The position numbers and the translations under genes were made by a program. Below are positions 44,267 through 57,220 of a stretch of 64,000 nucleotides of DNA, piece by piece. The notes under the pieces are model-generated. The model was not told the DNA's origin, made no database searches, and worked only from the letters and a program-made list of their open reading frames with translations. Origin of the DNA: Ipomoea triloba (taxonomy: Eukaryota; Streptophyta; Magnoliopsida; Solanales; Convolvulaceae). The stretch is from positions 5,300,788-5,364,787 of the forward strand of contig NC_044923.1 in assembly GCF_003576645.1 (NCBI RefSeq). Reading direction: 5' to 3'. How positions within the stretch are numbered: the stretch's first letter is position 1; each line of letters opens with the position of its first letter.

Positions 44267-45098
44267 CCCAAGCAGACACAGCTATTGATGATCAAATTTA
44301 GGGTGTGTTTGGTTCATGGGTTTACACATCATGAATGAGAATCAAAATCATAATTAGTGTTTGGTTGACATTTTTTAAAAATACAACTATGAGATTTGAT
44401 TACCCCTTCAATTAAAAACCTCATCACCTAATTAAAAACGAGTCTGGTAATCTGATTTTTAAGTTTGGATTAATGTTTTTAGATTTTTGTTTTGATTTTT
44501 TTTTTTCTTATTGGTGCTTTGGATGTCATATTAAGATTAGTTGCCTTGATTTTTTATTTTTTATTTTTGTTTTTTGTATTTTTTTTTCACATTATAGGGT
44601 CATATATAACCAAACATCAATATTGGTACTCATTCCGATTCCACCCTACCACCAAGCATGCAAAATACTTTTACCAAAACCTATTATGATTATCAAGTAT
44701 TTTTTTTTTTTTTGAAAATCATTATCAAGTATTTGATTCCATTCTAATTTTGATTTTCATGTGCGAACTAAACACGCCCTTAATTTGTTGTGAATTTCCA
44801 TTCCATAATCTTGTGAAGGTTAACTATTAATGCACGTCTAGTAGTGATTTTTGCATTGCGTGAGAATTATTCCCAATTCTTAGAACCTGTTTAGTAAGGT
44901 GTTTGGAAGCTTATTAATTTTATGTTCAAAATGAGAATGTTCCTTAATTTGAAAAGTATAAAATGAAAGGTAGTTGTTTTTAAAACATTTTCTTTCATAA
45001 GTTGTTCAAATGTAAAAAGATTCGTACTAGATCACAACCAACTTAAATTCATGCTTTGTTTTTTTTTGAACGGAATAACTTAATTCATTAAATCATAA
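43878..45098 (+). repeat. Large direct duplication C, copy 1 (probable assembly artefact)
   Basis: Matches 45100-46320 (shift 1222 bp) with differences only in the first 40 bp or so. The copies are separated by the single N at 45099. The left border lies inside the TGTGAATGTAGAG minisatellite. Confidence 0.9.
44301..44779. mobile_element. Tourist-like MITE
   Basis: Left end GGGTGTGTTTGGTTCATGGG; right end reversed GGGCGTGTTTAGTTCGCACA. The TTA direct repeat lies at 44298-44300 and 44780-44782. Same end type as the element at 9346-9699. A second copy at 45523-46001 is due to duplication C. Confidence 0.75.
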
Positions 45099-45099
45099 N

Positions 45100-46320
45100 G
45101 AATGTGGAGTTTTCAAATTGTGAATATGGAGTATAGAAATCGTGAATGTAGAGTTATGCATGTGTGGATCTGTAATAGAGTTAAGAAGTTCTACCAACTT
45201 GTAGCCCTGTAATGTGTGAATGTGGAGTTCTCAAGTTATGAATGTGGAATATAGGACCTGCGAATATAGAGTTTTGAATGTGTGAATGTGGAGTTTACAA
45301 ATTGTGAATGTAGAGTATAATGTATGTGAATGTAGAGTATAGTTACTAAATATATAATCCTGTAATGTGTGAATGTGAAGTTTACAAATTGTGAATGTAG
45401 AGTATAGCGTATGTGAATGTAGAGTATAGTGTATGTGAATGTAGATCCAGGTCCACCTCAAGGTGGACCTGGGTCCACGGCATAACAACCCAAGCAGACA
45501 CAGCTATTGATGATCAAATTTAGGGTGTGTTTGGTTCATGGGTTTACACATCATGAATGAGAATCAAAATCATAATTAGTGTTTGGTTGACATTTTTTAA
45601 AAATACAACTATGAGATTTGATTACCCCTTCAATTAAAAACCTCATCACCTAATTAAAAACGAGTCTGGTAATCTGATTTTTAAGTTTGGATTAATGTTT
45701 TTAGATTTTTGTTTTGATTTTTTTTTTTCTTATTGGTGCTTTGGATGTCATATTAAGATTAGTTGCCTTGATTTTTTATTTTTTATTTTTGTTTTTTGTA
45801 TTTTTTTTTCACATTATAGGGTCATATATAACCAAACATCAATATTGGTACTCATTCCGATTCCACCCTACCACCAAGCATGCAAAATACTTTTACCAAA
45901 ACCTATTATGATTATCAAGTATTTTTTTTTTTTTTGAAAATCATTATCAAGTATTTGATTCCATTCTAATTTTGATTTTCATGTGCGAACTAAACACGCC
46001 CTTAATTTGTTGTGAATTTCCATTCCATAATCTTGTGAAGGTTAACTATTAATGCACGTCTAGTAGTGATTTTTGCATTGCGTGAGAATTATTCCCAATT
46101 CTTAGAACCTGTTTAGTAAGGTGTTTGGAAGCTTATTAATTTTATGTTCAAAATGAGAATGTTCCTTAATTTGAAAAGTATAAAATGAAAGGTAGTTGTT
46201 TTTAAAACATTTTCTTTCATAAGTTGTTCAAATGTAAAAAGATTCGTACTAGATCACAACCAACTTAAATTCATGCTTTGTTTTTTTTTGAACGGAATAA
46301 CTTAATTCATTAAATCATAA
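45100..46320 (+). repeat. Large direct duplication C, copy 2
   Basis: Equal to 43878-45098 from about 45140 on. Contains the second copies of the minisatellite and of the Tourist-like MITE. Confidence 0.9.
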
Positions 46321-47066
46321 GAAAGACAATCAACAAAAACATAGGCAGAATGTCCAATCACTTCCCGAGGCCAAGCCACATTGTGGACGACACAATTTGC
46401 AGATCGCTTAACAAAACGACCATTTATTACTCGAGGTGCCAGACCCAAAATAGTACGTACAAAGACCCGAGGTCCCGACCCAAATAATAAATAAATAACA
46501 AGAGCTATAGCACAAATAGAGGGCCAAGAATACAAATGCTAAAGGTTGGGACCTCAAGCCATTGGACTAGGGTGCTTGTATTGCAAGGCACCCTATTTAT
46601 AGCAAAAGCCCCCACCCCTGCATCATCCACGTGTAAAACCTGATCTTTTTTGCTCATCATCCTCCACGTGTCCCATGTCTTCACGCCCACGCACCACACA
46701 ACCCTGCACACCACACCTGCAGCCCACCACACCACACCACACCCCACCGCCTCAAGAAGACGGGGGTGCGGATGGGGATCACACCCCGCCCCCTCAAGAG
46801 GAAGGGGCGAGGCGCGATTCACGCCTTGGCCGGCCGATCGGTTGGCGGTAGCCTGCGGCACCCCTTGCACCACCCCCCGTGCTTCTTCAGAAATGGGGGC
46901 GTATGTGGGGTGCGCGGGACACGCCCCCTCCGGTGGGGGCCAACGCCCCCACTGGCAGCCTCATCCGACCGATCACCAGCGGTTGGTAACACCCCTCCAG
47001 TCAACCCACCACCCTCTTCCTGACCTGTACTGCTCAAGCCAAGCCCATTGGATCTAGCCCATGACA
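46300..47066 (-). mobile_element. LTR-like GC-rich segment (possible solo LTR)
   Basis: Read on the minus strand it begins TGTCATGGGCTAGATCCAAT at 47066, passes a GC-rich block (46740-46990) and has a TATA box (GCTATAAATAGGGTGCC, about 46588-46604) followed by CCTTGCAATACAAGCACCC, as in an LTR U3-R. The far end and a target duplication were not found. Open frames in the GC-rich block look non-genic. Confidence 0.4.
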
Positions 47067-47109
47067 CATCCCCATCACGACATCACCACTACTGCTCCAA
47101 ACTTGCCAT

Positions 47110-47690
47110 TGTTGCTCTAAAGAGTTTTTTTGCACTTTTGGTCTCACTAATATTATAGCACTAACACTCTAACCGTGTTGATTCACAACTTTCAAAACTT
47201 GCATAATTGGTCAACAAGTATTAATTTCTTAGCGCAAATGGTCCTTCCAATGAAATCTTCGTCAATTTTTCACGAAAAAACCTATTTTCCATTTTTTGTA
47301 GGGGTATAATGTTCTTTACATTTTACCACCACGTTTCCTCCCTATAATTTTTTGCACTTTTAGTCCTACGAGTATTTTAGCACTAACAATGTTGATTAAC
47401 AACTTTAAAAATTTGAATAATTGGTCCACAAGTATCAATTTCTTAGCGCAAATGGTCATTCCCGTGAAACCTCCGCAAAAGAAAAAGACCATTATATCTT
47501 GTAATAAAGGGGAAGTAAATTTTTCGGTAAAAAATTGACAGAAATTTCATCGGAATGACAATTTGCGCTAAAAATTTAATACTCATGAACCAATTATGCA
47601 AGTTTTGAATTTTATGGATCAACATTGCTAGTGTCACAATACTCGTATGACAAAAAAGGTGAAAAACTCCCGCTCTAAATGCTCTAAACT
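47110..47690. repeat. Fold-back element with one duplicated arm
   Basis: A module with GCACTTTTGGTCTCACTAAT, AACTTGCATAATTGGTCAAC and TTTCTTAGCGCAAATGGTC lies at about 47131-47275. It recurs in direct orientation at 47352-47480 and inverted at about 47520-47680. Two direct arms plus one inverted arm suggest a fold-back MITE that gained an extra left arm. Confidence 0.7.
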
Positions 47691-47990
47691 CACCACGCTT
47701 CAAGCTTAAAAGTGATAATGTAACAAAGTACATATTAACGAAAATGTTTTAACATTCCATTCTAGAAAAATAAGATACAGTTTTGGGCTGCATGAGAATA
47801 AACAGAATACCTGTGGGCTCTAATGGAAATAGAGGAAAAAGTAAGACTGCGTCCGAAATTTCAACAAAATGAAGGAGCTCTTGTAGCCTCGTCGGAGCTG
47901 TAACGACCTCGATCAAATCAAAGACGCAGTAGCCCCTAGCCAAGATCACAGAGAGCTTACGATCTGAAGATTCAACAGTAGCAGTGAGGG

Positions 47991-50900
47991 ATGATCTCGC
48001 AGTTCTTCGTGCTCTCACAGAGGGGCGACAGCATTGTCTTCCGCGACTGTGAGTTATCTATCTATTACCTACACATATACATGTAATGCGTACAAGTGCG
48101 TGTCTATACGCAATTGTTGTTTGAGCGTTGCATTTTCTGGATTCCTGATCTTATTGCGGAAACGAAACTGTGCCGAGATTTCAGTTCTCAACTCCAATTT
48201 TCACGAGTTCGTAGTTTTGAATTGGAATTGAAGTTATCGGAACTCAGATTGAGCTCGCTGATCCGAATTACTATATGGCTTTACCGTTTCGGTTTCTATA
48301 GAATGCGAATTAAATCGAGTAGTTTAATTCTAGGTGATTTTTTTTGGTTGAAATATGGAGGAAGTTGTTTTCAATCTAGTAAATATATTCAGTTTTATAG
48401 GGGCTTCAATTTAGAAGTCAATTTGCAGCTTGCTTGTTTGATTGAACGGATTGACATATATTGCTGCAATTAAGAGTTTGCTAACTGATGCTTTTAAGAC
48501 ATGTAAGTTAGAGGTGAGAGGTGAATTTAGTTTGTTGCTACTTTGTGAATGATCGTAGATGTTAGGTAACAATGTGTTGGTCAGTAGGTTCCTGTCATCC
48601 TGAGGTTGTAATTAAATGTGGTGTTTAGGTATTCTTGAAAGCCATAGCTTCTACGAACTTAGATTGTGTGTCAAGTTGGGGGGTCTCTTGTGGGCCTGTG
48701 GCAAGTAACGATTTTCTAGTAATGCTCCCAAGGAAGCCTAAAGGTTTGTTCACTGACTATATGAATTTTGAATCATCTAAAAGACATTCGGTGCATTTGA
48801 AAAAACAAGTTCAGATTTATAATGTACCCAGAGAAGGATAATACTTCCAAGCTTGATTAATATGCGTGTACAGACTGAATAGCCTTGCTAGTGGAAGGGT
48901 TCTCTGTAAGTTAGATGGAGATAAGCAACTTGTCCACCTAAATTTTTGTTGTCTTTGGACAATTTCAAATATGATATTCTTCTCTTAACTCCACTGCTCC
49001 CAAATGCAGATAGAGGAGATGTACAAAAAGGAAGTGCAGAGATTTTCTTCCGCAAAGTAAAGTTTTGGAAAGAAGATGGTGAAGAGGAAGCACCACCTGT
49101 ATTTGTAGGTATCTTTTCCAGTGTAGCACTGTTTTCATTGTTTGCTAAGCAGTATAGGTTTCTTTGAATTTTTTTTTCTTTTTCTTTTTCTTTTTCATCA
49201 TTAAACCTTTGTAATTTTTAAACATGTATATAGTGATTTATGTTAGATGCTGTTTCTGTGAGCTTATATCCAGTTTTTATTGTATGTTCTCTACAGAATG
49301 TGGATGGTGTAAACTACTTCCATGTGAAGGTTGTTGGTCTGCTTTTTGCTGCAACTACTAGGACCAATGTGTCACCTTCTCTGGTGCTGGAGCTTCTACA
49401 GAGGATTGCACGAGTTACAAAAGATTACCTTGGCATTCTGAATGAAGATTCCTTGAGAAAAAATTTTGTACTTGTGTATGAGCTACTTGATGAAGTGATT
49501 GTAAGTAATATGGTTGGGATAGTGTGCAATGAATTTGTGAATCTAAATAACAAAATATCTGTCATTGAATCAATAATTTTGTTGTTTAGTACTGAAATTG
49601 CAAATGTGTTAGTTTTTCATTACTTTAAAAACAAAAATACATGCCATCCTATTTGACACTGGACAAAGCACTGCATCTATGAAGTTTTGTACTTTTGTTA
49701 TTAAATTCAGCTAGGACTTTTTAATGAATAATGGTTCCTTCAATTTTTCTTCATTACATGATATTTAGGCTTGTTATTTCATGCATTATGCAATCAAGTA
49801 TCAAATTACTTCTGTTATCTTTTGTTTTATTTATTTATTTTAAATATATCACCAAAGGTGAAAGTGCTTAAACTCATATCCATTTTATACCAGGATTTTG
49901 GTTATGTCCAAACGACATCCACTGAAGTCTTGAAATCCTACATATTTAATGAGCCAATTGTAGTTGATGGTGGGCGTTTGCCACCAATCGGCCCAGCTGC
50001 TATATTTATGGTATTTTCTATTGCCCAAGTGATGGGACTAAGATCAAATTTACTTCCCTCAGCACTCATATAGCCCATCACTAATGCCCTTCCACTTTGT
50101 CATGTGCAGCAAGGGACAAAAAGAATGCCTGGGACAGCTATTACAAAGTCTGTTGTAGCAAATGAACCAGCTGGTAGAAAGAGGGAGGAAATTTTTGTGG
50201 ATATCATTGAGAAAATAAGCCTTACATTCAGCTCAAGTGTGAGTAATCTTGTTTGTTCTGGACTCAATTTATAAGCTCTGTGTTGTGCTAAATCCACAAG
50301 TGCACAGGTCATGAACAAGTAATAAAGAGTAGGTAGATTGTTGATCCCCTGAGGAGGAATGATAAAATTATAGTTTTATCTATTATTTGAAAAAAAAAGA
50401 AGAAGATTTAAGGAAGTTTAACTAAAGAAAACTAAATCAAGGAATTCTTAATACTAAGACATGAATCTGTTTCAATTTTAATGGAGGTTTCTCTAGAGTT
50501 TATATTTCATCAATTTAATTCCTATGGTTATCCAATATTTACTTGAATGAACATTTCCTTGTTGGAACGAATGACTAGATCACCTAAGTTATATGTTCTC
50601 TGTTGACGCACATGTTCATAATATAGCTGTGTCTACTTTCGTGATAACAAAAACCATTAAGATCTATAACAATCTATGCATTTGGTCAATGTAACGGCCT
50701 TGAATGCAGAGTTGCAGTCATAAGATCTGAGTTAGTGCTTATGTTTCTATAAAACACATACCTTAGGTCTAATGTCTTAATGAACTCGTGCTATGCTTCC
50801 TCTTTTGATCCATTGGATAACACCTTAAACATGCAAATAATCGTAAGTTGTTCACAAGAATTAATCCTAAGACAAATGATTAGTTTAATAAGATTCATTC

Positions 50901-51398
50901 AATTCCCTCAAACATAGATAAACATGGTATGTTCAGAAGACTACACCTACCGTAGATGAGAATTTTGCTATTCAAAATTAGAAACAATCACCATATTTGT
51001 TGAAATCATTTCAATCATTATATAACAAATAACAATCAATGAATTTAATGAATAGAATAAAGTTTAAGAGGGAACTCCAGCCAGAAATGTTAATGATGAA
51101 TCCAATTCTTAAAATCTCCCTGAAGAAGTGATTTGAAATCTTCATTCTTGCTCCAAGAATTCCCCAAGAATTGTTGCTCCTCAAAGATGTGGATTTAATC
51201 CATTTTCATCTAAATAACAGGGATATATATTGACTTCTGAAATTGATGGCACCATTCAAATGAAGAGTTATCTTTCTGGTAATCCAGAAATCAGATTAGC
51301 TCTTAATGAGGATCTGAGCATAGGGAGAGGCGGGAGATCAATTTATGGTACTCTCTTGTACAACTCTCCAGTCACCAGTATATTATGCTATTTTTCTC

Positions 51399-51441
<43 letters not shown>

Positions 51442-53796
51442 CAGCCGTATTTATGTTCTGATACATAAAGCTCTGCCAATGATGTCAGTGATACAGAATA
51501 TATTGACTTTTCTTTTTCATAATTTCCCCATTTGCTGGAACAGATTATGGTGGTTCTTCTGGGGCAGGAGCAGTAACATTTGATGATTGCAATTTCCATG
51601 AATCTGTTCATCTTGATAGTTTTGACATGGACAAAACATTGACTCTAGTGAGTGGAATAGGATGGTGTTCATCTGGTCTACTTTTGCAAATTGTTATGTT
51701 GTGATATCAAGTCCTTGATTTCATTGTTTAGGTTCCCCCAGATGGTGAATTTCCTGTAATGAATTACCGTATAACCCAGGAGTTCAAGCCTCCCTTTCGA
51801 ATTAATGCTTTGATTGAAGAAGCTGGATCGCTCAAGGTAGAGAATACCTTCATATATATTTTCAGCAGAGTTTTCAGTCTTGATGTATGCTGCCAACTGT
51901 GGGGACTTGTGACACTTAAGATAGTCGTATTCCATTTCATCTTTTAGTGAACATGCTACTAATCTTGTCATGATTTACTAGGCTGAAGTTATTTTGAAGA
52001 TTCGAGCTGAGTTTCCATCAAACATAACTGCAAATACTGTTGCAGTGCAGATGCCAGTGCCATCATACACATCCAGGTAATTGTCTACTCTACATATTCT
52101 TTTTTGGGATATGGAGACAAGTCCAAACCTGCTACTAATATGTATATTGATTAGAGCAATGCTACAAACCCCTCCTGTATTTTACCTACAAATTTCCCCT
52201 CCTAATGTGTCATCATGTGATTGGTAGTTAAATTTATTTATTAGGTAGTGGGTTAGCCGATTCATTGGCACCCAATGAATGAAAGACACATCATGAGGGG
52301 AAAGTCTGGAGGTAAAAATGGGGGGGGGGGGGGGGGGGGGNNNNNNNNNNNNNNNNNNNNNNNNNNNNNNNNNNNNNNNNNNNNNNNNNNNNNNNNNNNN
52401 NNNNNNNNNNNNNNNNNNNNNNNNNNNNNNNNNNNNNNNNNNNNNNNNNNNNNNGGGGGGGGGGGGGGGGGGGGTGGAGCATTTTCCTATTGATTATAAT
52501 TATAGTTATGTATCTCTTGGTGGGACTTGTTGGGGTTTCTTTTCTACCTATGGATGTATGTTTGGTGCAAGAGATAATGAGTTGTTATAGACCAACAAAG
52601 TCATACCACCTCGAACTGCTTATCTTGTAAAAAATGAGAGAAGAGGGATGGGGGTAAAAGCCCATGCATGGTCTGCTTTTATAACTTTCCAGAGCAGAAT
52701 TTAGCAACATGTGTTTTGTGATGCAAGACAAACTGACTTCAGCTTGTCTTAGCAGTCCCCGTTTATTAATCAAGTATGAGAATTCTTTACTACTGAGCAT
52801 TCCATTGTATCCTGTCCTGTCAATCCTTCTATTCCAGAAAACATTTCTTTCAATATCGTCATATATGGTGAAAATATGGTGTGATAACAAGATGATGATA
52901 CTGTGTTTTTTCTAAAAAAACACTTAGAAGCCCCCTTCCCCAACAAGAATGTTAATACTCCTACTTCTTATGATCTTTGCATAAGTGGCTAGTGACAGTC
53001 TCCATGTGAATAATTCAGGGTTAATTTTGAACTGGAAACTGGAGCAGTTGGGCAAACAACTGATTTCAAAGAATCCAATAAGAGGCTGGAGTGGAGTCTG
53101 AAGAAGGTACTAAGAGCTGAATAATTAGGTTTTCCTATTACATGTTTTGCTTTAATTTCTGTTTTCTTTAGAAAAAAATTCTGATTTTTCCAATATTTCT
53201 AGATTGTGGGTGGATCTGAATGTACACTGCGTGCCAAGCTAACCTTTTCGCAAGAGTCACATGGTACGATTTAGTTAATGTCTATACATATTTTTATAAA
53301 AAAACTTATACATGTTTGTTCCCAGTAATTTATTTATCATGGTTCATGTCACTGTGACTTGCTGATACAGGAAATATCACAAAGGAAGCTGGGCCTGTTA
53401 GCATGACCTTCACCATACCCATGTACAATCCCTCAAGGCTTCAGGTAAAAGTTATCATCTTGGATTTGATTTATTCGGTGTGACCCCTTGGAAGAGAGTT
53501 GGGCAGGGAATGATTTAAAAGACCAATTTTTTTTATCTTTAATTATGTTATAGCAGATTCCAATCTCAGTTATACTGTGATACTTCATCTAACTCGACAT
53601 TTCTTATATGTAAGAAGTGGGTGGAATGCTGGGAACTAGTTTACTATACATGGTTTCCGCACTTGGCTCTAAACTACAGAACGGATTTTCATTGCAGGTA
53701 AAGTATTTGCAGATTGCAAAGACGTCCAAAAGTTACAATCCCTATCGGTGGGTGCGATACGTAACTCAGACCAATTCATATGTGGCTCGTATATGA
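47991..53796 (+). CDS. AP4M: AP-4 complex subunit mu (medium adaptin)
   Basis: Medium subunit of the AP-4 adaptor, which sorts cargo at the trans-Golgi network, in plants including vacuolar sorting. Thirteen exons: 47991-48048, 49010-49104, 49297-49500, 49894-50010, 50110-50238, 51221-51347, 51544-51647, 51732-51836, 51982-52076, 53019-53106, 53203-53263, 53371-53444, 53698-53796. All are GT-AG and in phase, giving 451 aa, the length expected for plant AP4M. The N-terminal longin-like part begins MISQFFVLSQRGDSIVFRDY and includes KGSAEIFFRKVKFWKEDGEE and SLVLELLQRIARVTKDYLGI. The C-terminal mu-homology domain starts near REEIFVDIIEKISLTFSSSG and includes GTIQMKSYLSGNPEIRLALN, FPVMNYRITQEFKPPFRINA and YNPYRWVRYVTQTNSYVARI at the end. 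Intron 9 holds an N gap between G runs, but no exon is missing. Confidence 0.97.
50280..51190. repeat. Probable transposon-derived insertion in AP4M intron 5
   Basis: Begins near GTGCTAAATCCACAAGTGCA and TTGTTGATCCCCTGAGGAGG, phrasing familiar from dispersed plant elements, and fills most of the intron. Ends and class could not be determined. Confidence 0.3.
52320..52474. other. Sequence gap between G runs
   Basis: 114 Ns (52341-52454) lie between runs of about 20 Gs on each side, in AP4M intron 9. The flanking homopolymer probably broke the assembly. Confidence 0.95.
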
Positions 53797-54878
53797 TAAA
53801 TAAATTAAGATGCCTTCCCAGTCTCAACAGTGTGAATTTTGGGCTAGATTTTATTCGCACACTTTTTGTTATTTTCTTGTTGTGTCTTAGGGATGAGGTG
53901 CTTGTAACTCAATTTCTAAACCGGAACCATTCCCCATAAGTCATTCGTTTTCTGAAGAGTCTCAATAGTGATTCCCTGTAGTTCACAAATTTGGTGTGTT
54001 TAAAAAACTACTGTAATAGCCTCTTTATTTTTTGCATATAATTTGAGTGAATAAAGTGTACTGTTGCGGTGAATTTAGTTTGAAGCAATCTCCATGATGG
54101 AGGGGGAGGAATCTACTTTTACTTTGGCTTTTTGACGTGGGGCTGAGGCATCATGCATCCTTGTGAGAATTGACATTCCTTATTTGGGGATATCATTGAT
54201 GGCCTGCATCCATGCATCTCTTTTACTGCCTAGGTTAAAAACAGCAAGGAAGCAGTAAAAAGAAACCACCTATGCAGCAATATTGTGCTTGCTTTCTTGT
54301 CAATACCAACTTTTCACTGTTGCATGCCATTGTGGTAGAATGTAACTTGTGATATACATCATTACCTTTCGTATTTCATTAGTTAATTTGCCAACTAGTC
54401 GACACATAATAAGAAGGCTTTGCTAAAGGTGGAGAGGCTACCATTCTTTTATTAGAATGTAGGAAGCTCATGACTAAAGGGGGAATATATAGTGCATATC
54501 TCCTATTCTTTTATTAGCATTTGAATGGAGGAAGTGAATGGCTAAAGGTGCAAATCTCTTGTATCTTCTAGGAGGGTAATAGATGTGCTGGTCATTTAGC
54601 TAATTTGGTACAACTAAGCGGCTGGGTGTGGAAAATTTACATTACATTATTTGGCAGAGTATAGAACTTGTTTTTAAATGTCTTCGGAGAATGAGAATTT
54701 TATCTTTAGTAGTAGTAGTAGTTTAGCGTTCTTTTGCTTTTATATGTATCAAATAAATTTTAATGAACTCATAATAGAAATTTTTTTTAGATTCCTTTGG
54801 AGTTGGGACTCGGAGAGTGAGATTTTTTATCTAGTTATAGTAATTTAACGTTCTTTTGCTTTCATATGTATCGATTTC

Positions 54879-54910
<32 letters not shown>

Positions 54911-54914
54911 TTTT
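53797..54914. other. AP4M 3'UTR and downstream flank with an imperfect duplication
   Basis: The AP4M 3'UTR is followed by AT-rich DNA. A segment with GTTCTTTTGCTTTTATATGT (54684-54752) is repeated imperfectly at 54810-54875, about 120 bp on. No gene seen. Confidence 0.5.
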
Positions 54915-55429
54915 NNNNNNNNNNNNNNNNNNNNNNNNNNNNNNNNNNNNNNNNNNNNNNNNNNNNNNNNNNNNNNNNNNNNNNNNNNNNNNNNNNNNNN
55001 NNNNNNNNNNNNNNNNNNNNNNNNNNNNNNNNNNNNNNNNNNNNNNNNNNNNNNNNNNNNNNNNNNNNNNNNNNNNNNNNNNNNNNNNNNNNNNNNNNNN
55101 NNNNNNNNNNNNNNNNNNNNNNNNNNNNNNNNNNNNNNNNNNNNNNNNNNNNNNNNNNNNNNNNNNNNNNNNNNNNNNNNNNNNNNNNNNNNNNNNNNNN
55201 NNNNNNNNNNNNNNNNNNNNNNNNNNNNNNNNNNNNNNNNNNNNNNNNNNNNNNNNNNNNNNNNNNNNNNNNNNNNNNNNNNNNNNNNNNNNNNNNNNNN
55301 NNNNNNNNNNNNNNNNNNNNNNNNNNNNNNNNNNNNNNNNNNNNNNNNNNNNNNNNNNNNNNNNNNNNNNNNNNNNNNNNNNNNNNNNNNNNNNNNNNNN
55401 NNNNNNNNNNNNNNNNNNNNNNNNNNNNN

Positions 55430-55485
<56 letters not shown>
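54880..55485. other. 515-bp sequence gap between a T run and an A run
   Basis: Ns cover 54915-55429. A T run precedes and a 56-base A run follows, so the missing DNA may be bounded by an inverted low-complexity pair. Confidence 0.95.
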
Positions 55486-55487
<2 letters not shown>

Positions 55488-56520
55488 GTGTAGTTCAGAG
55501 CGGCCCAGCAAGCGCCTCAAAGTGACGGACAACACAAGGTCTATAAATACACAAATACATTGAAGAAAAAGTGTACTAGAGATTTTTCTTTTATTATCAA
55601 TATTGCAAGAGATAGAATGATAGATGATATATTGGGTGTTAATGTAGGGTAGTGGGTAGTCCACACGAATAGGTACATATGTTAGAGATGTCTAAGTCCA
55701 TTCAAGTTTTTGGGTGTGGTTTTTGAGAAAACAATATTTATGTGAAGGAGAGAAAAAAAAGAAAAAAAAAAAAAAACTCCTTACAAAGTATTGGTTTTTA
55801 TTAGAATTGTGGGACCCACCAAGGAACACAAGTTTTCGCGTCGTGGTCGCATGAAGTGCAACACAACGCCCATCCGGGCGCATTAATGATGCTTTTTTCC
55901 TTACTTCCCTCCCATTTTCTCTTTTCTAGTCAGACCGGTAAAAACTACTCAAAAACTATAACTATTAGAGATGCTCTTATCCAAGTTTGCAAACTAGTCC
56001 AAAAATTTAACCTAGAAATCCAATTCACTTGATTGTTTGGAACATGTTCAAATCCAAAACCCTAAAGCTTGAATCTCAGTTTGGTATTTTACAAGTAAGG
56101 ACATTATAGAGTCAACAATCCAATTCAAATTAATTGATCTAGCTTGTATTCGTGATATCAAATGAATATGTATCCTTAATCCTGTCCATGCACAGAGAAT
56201 GGGATGGGTACGTGCCGAACTCCCACAAATTAAAGCATCACATGTTTCACACTCCCCAATCATCACAAGAAACACACCTAACACCATACCCGTTTACCTA
56301 TTGGATGGTTTAATACTTGAAGATTCATCTATCTATCATCCATTATTTTGTTTTGCGGTAATCACCCTTCAATTCCTTTGACTTCCCATTATAGACAAAA
56401 GTTTAGCCTTAAAGCCTAAGCTAACATTATTGCTTGTTTCGAATTCCAAATTTAATTTTCAACAAGGCCAAGCACCATGTTTTGTCTCATTTTTTGTTTT
56501 TATTTATTTATTTATGTTAA
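55486..56520. other. Intergenic DNA with possible MITE ends
   Basis: Contains ATTTTCTCTTTTCTAGTCAG and GAGATGCTCTTAT (55916-55982), resembling the non-autonomous element near 60420-60880. No gene seen. Confidence 0.3.
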
Positions 56521-56522
56521 AG

Positions 56523-56620
56523 TCGTCATTGCTAACGACTTACGCTTTGAATAGGAAGAATTTTGACTAGTCGTCATTGCCAACGACTTACGCTTTGAAT
56601 AGGAAGAATTTTGATTTTCC
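56523..56620. repeat. Head-to-tail duplication of about 50 bp
   Basis: The unit CGTCATTGCTAACGACTTAC plus GCTTTGAATAGGAAGAATTT occurs twice with one base change (GCTAACG and GCCAACG). Confidence 0.85.
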
Positions 56621-57030
56621 TTTAGTAAGATCTCGACTTTACTAAAGGAGATTTTAATAAGTTCTCGACTTTACTTATGTTTTGTGATTGAGACTATAAA
56701 TTTGATAATTTTAACATACATATATCTTGCTATAGTGGAGGATACTATTGATTTGTTGGCGCTGTTTGTGTTACCGTCTTTTCTAATTAAAAAATATGCA
56801 TTTATCAGGACAATTACAAGTCAAGTTAGTTAACAATTGACTTGGTAACAATGAAGTCCTAAATTCAGCTTTTCGTGATAGCAACCGCAGGCTTTTTCAT
56901 AAATCAAAGGATATGCATTTATCTAATTTTAACTTAAAACTTTCAAAGTTTAGGTTTAAATAGTTGGAGCCAAGTGGGTTGGTGAAGGTATTGAGGCGAC
57001 CTTAAACTACCAAATGGAATTTAATACCAA

Positions 57031-57140
57031 ATGGGTTCGAGCCTTATTGGAGCCAATATTGGCTCTTTGTGCTTCATTTAGTTGAGAAAGTAGTTGAACA
57101 GATACTACATTGTAACATAGTCAATAGTACTAAAAAAAAA
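57031..57140 (+). mobile_element. SINE family A copy, 5'-truncated
   Basis: Begins at the box-B region (ATGGGTTCGAGCCTTATTGG), then TTGGCTCTTTGTGCTTCATT, GTTGAGAAAGTAG, GAACAGATACTACATTGTAA and AGTCAATAGTACT plus A-tail. Confidence 0.75.
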
Positions 57141-57220
57141 ACTCATTATTTTCTTGACTTTTATTTATTTGTCATATATATGTTAAAAGATTATATATGG
57201 TAAAGAAAAAAAAAAGGAAA

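Noticed and set aside
46505..47067. Several overlapping frames on both strands in the GC-rich segment
   Set aside because: Low-complexity Pro/His/Thr-rich translations open in several frames at once, as expected from GC-rich non-coding DNA.
52275..52590. Gly-rich frames around the short N gap
   Set aside because: Produced by G homopolymers and Ns inside AP4M intron 9.
54866..55664. Long open frames of 219 and 253 codons
   Set aside because: They run through the 515-base N gap and its T/A runs; the open frame is an artefact of unknown bases.
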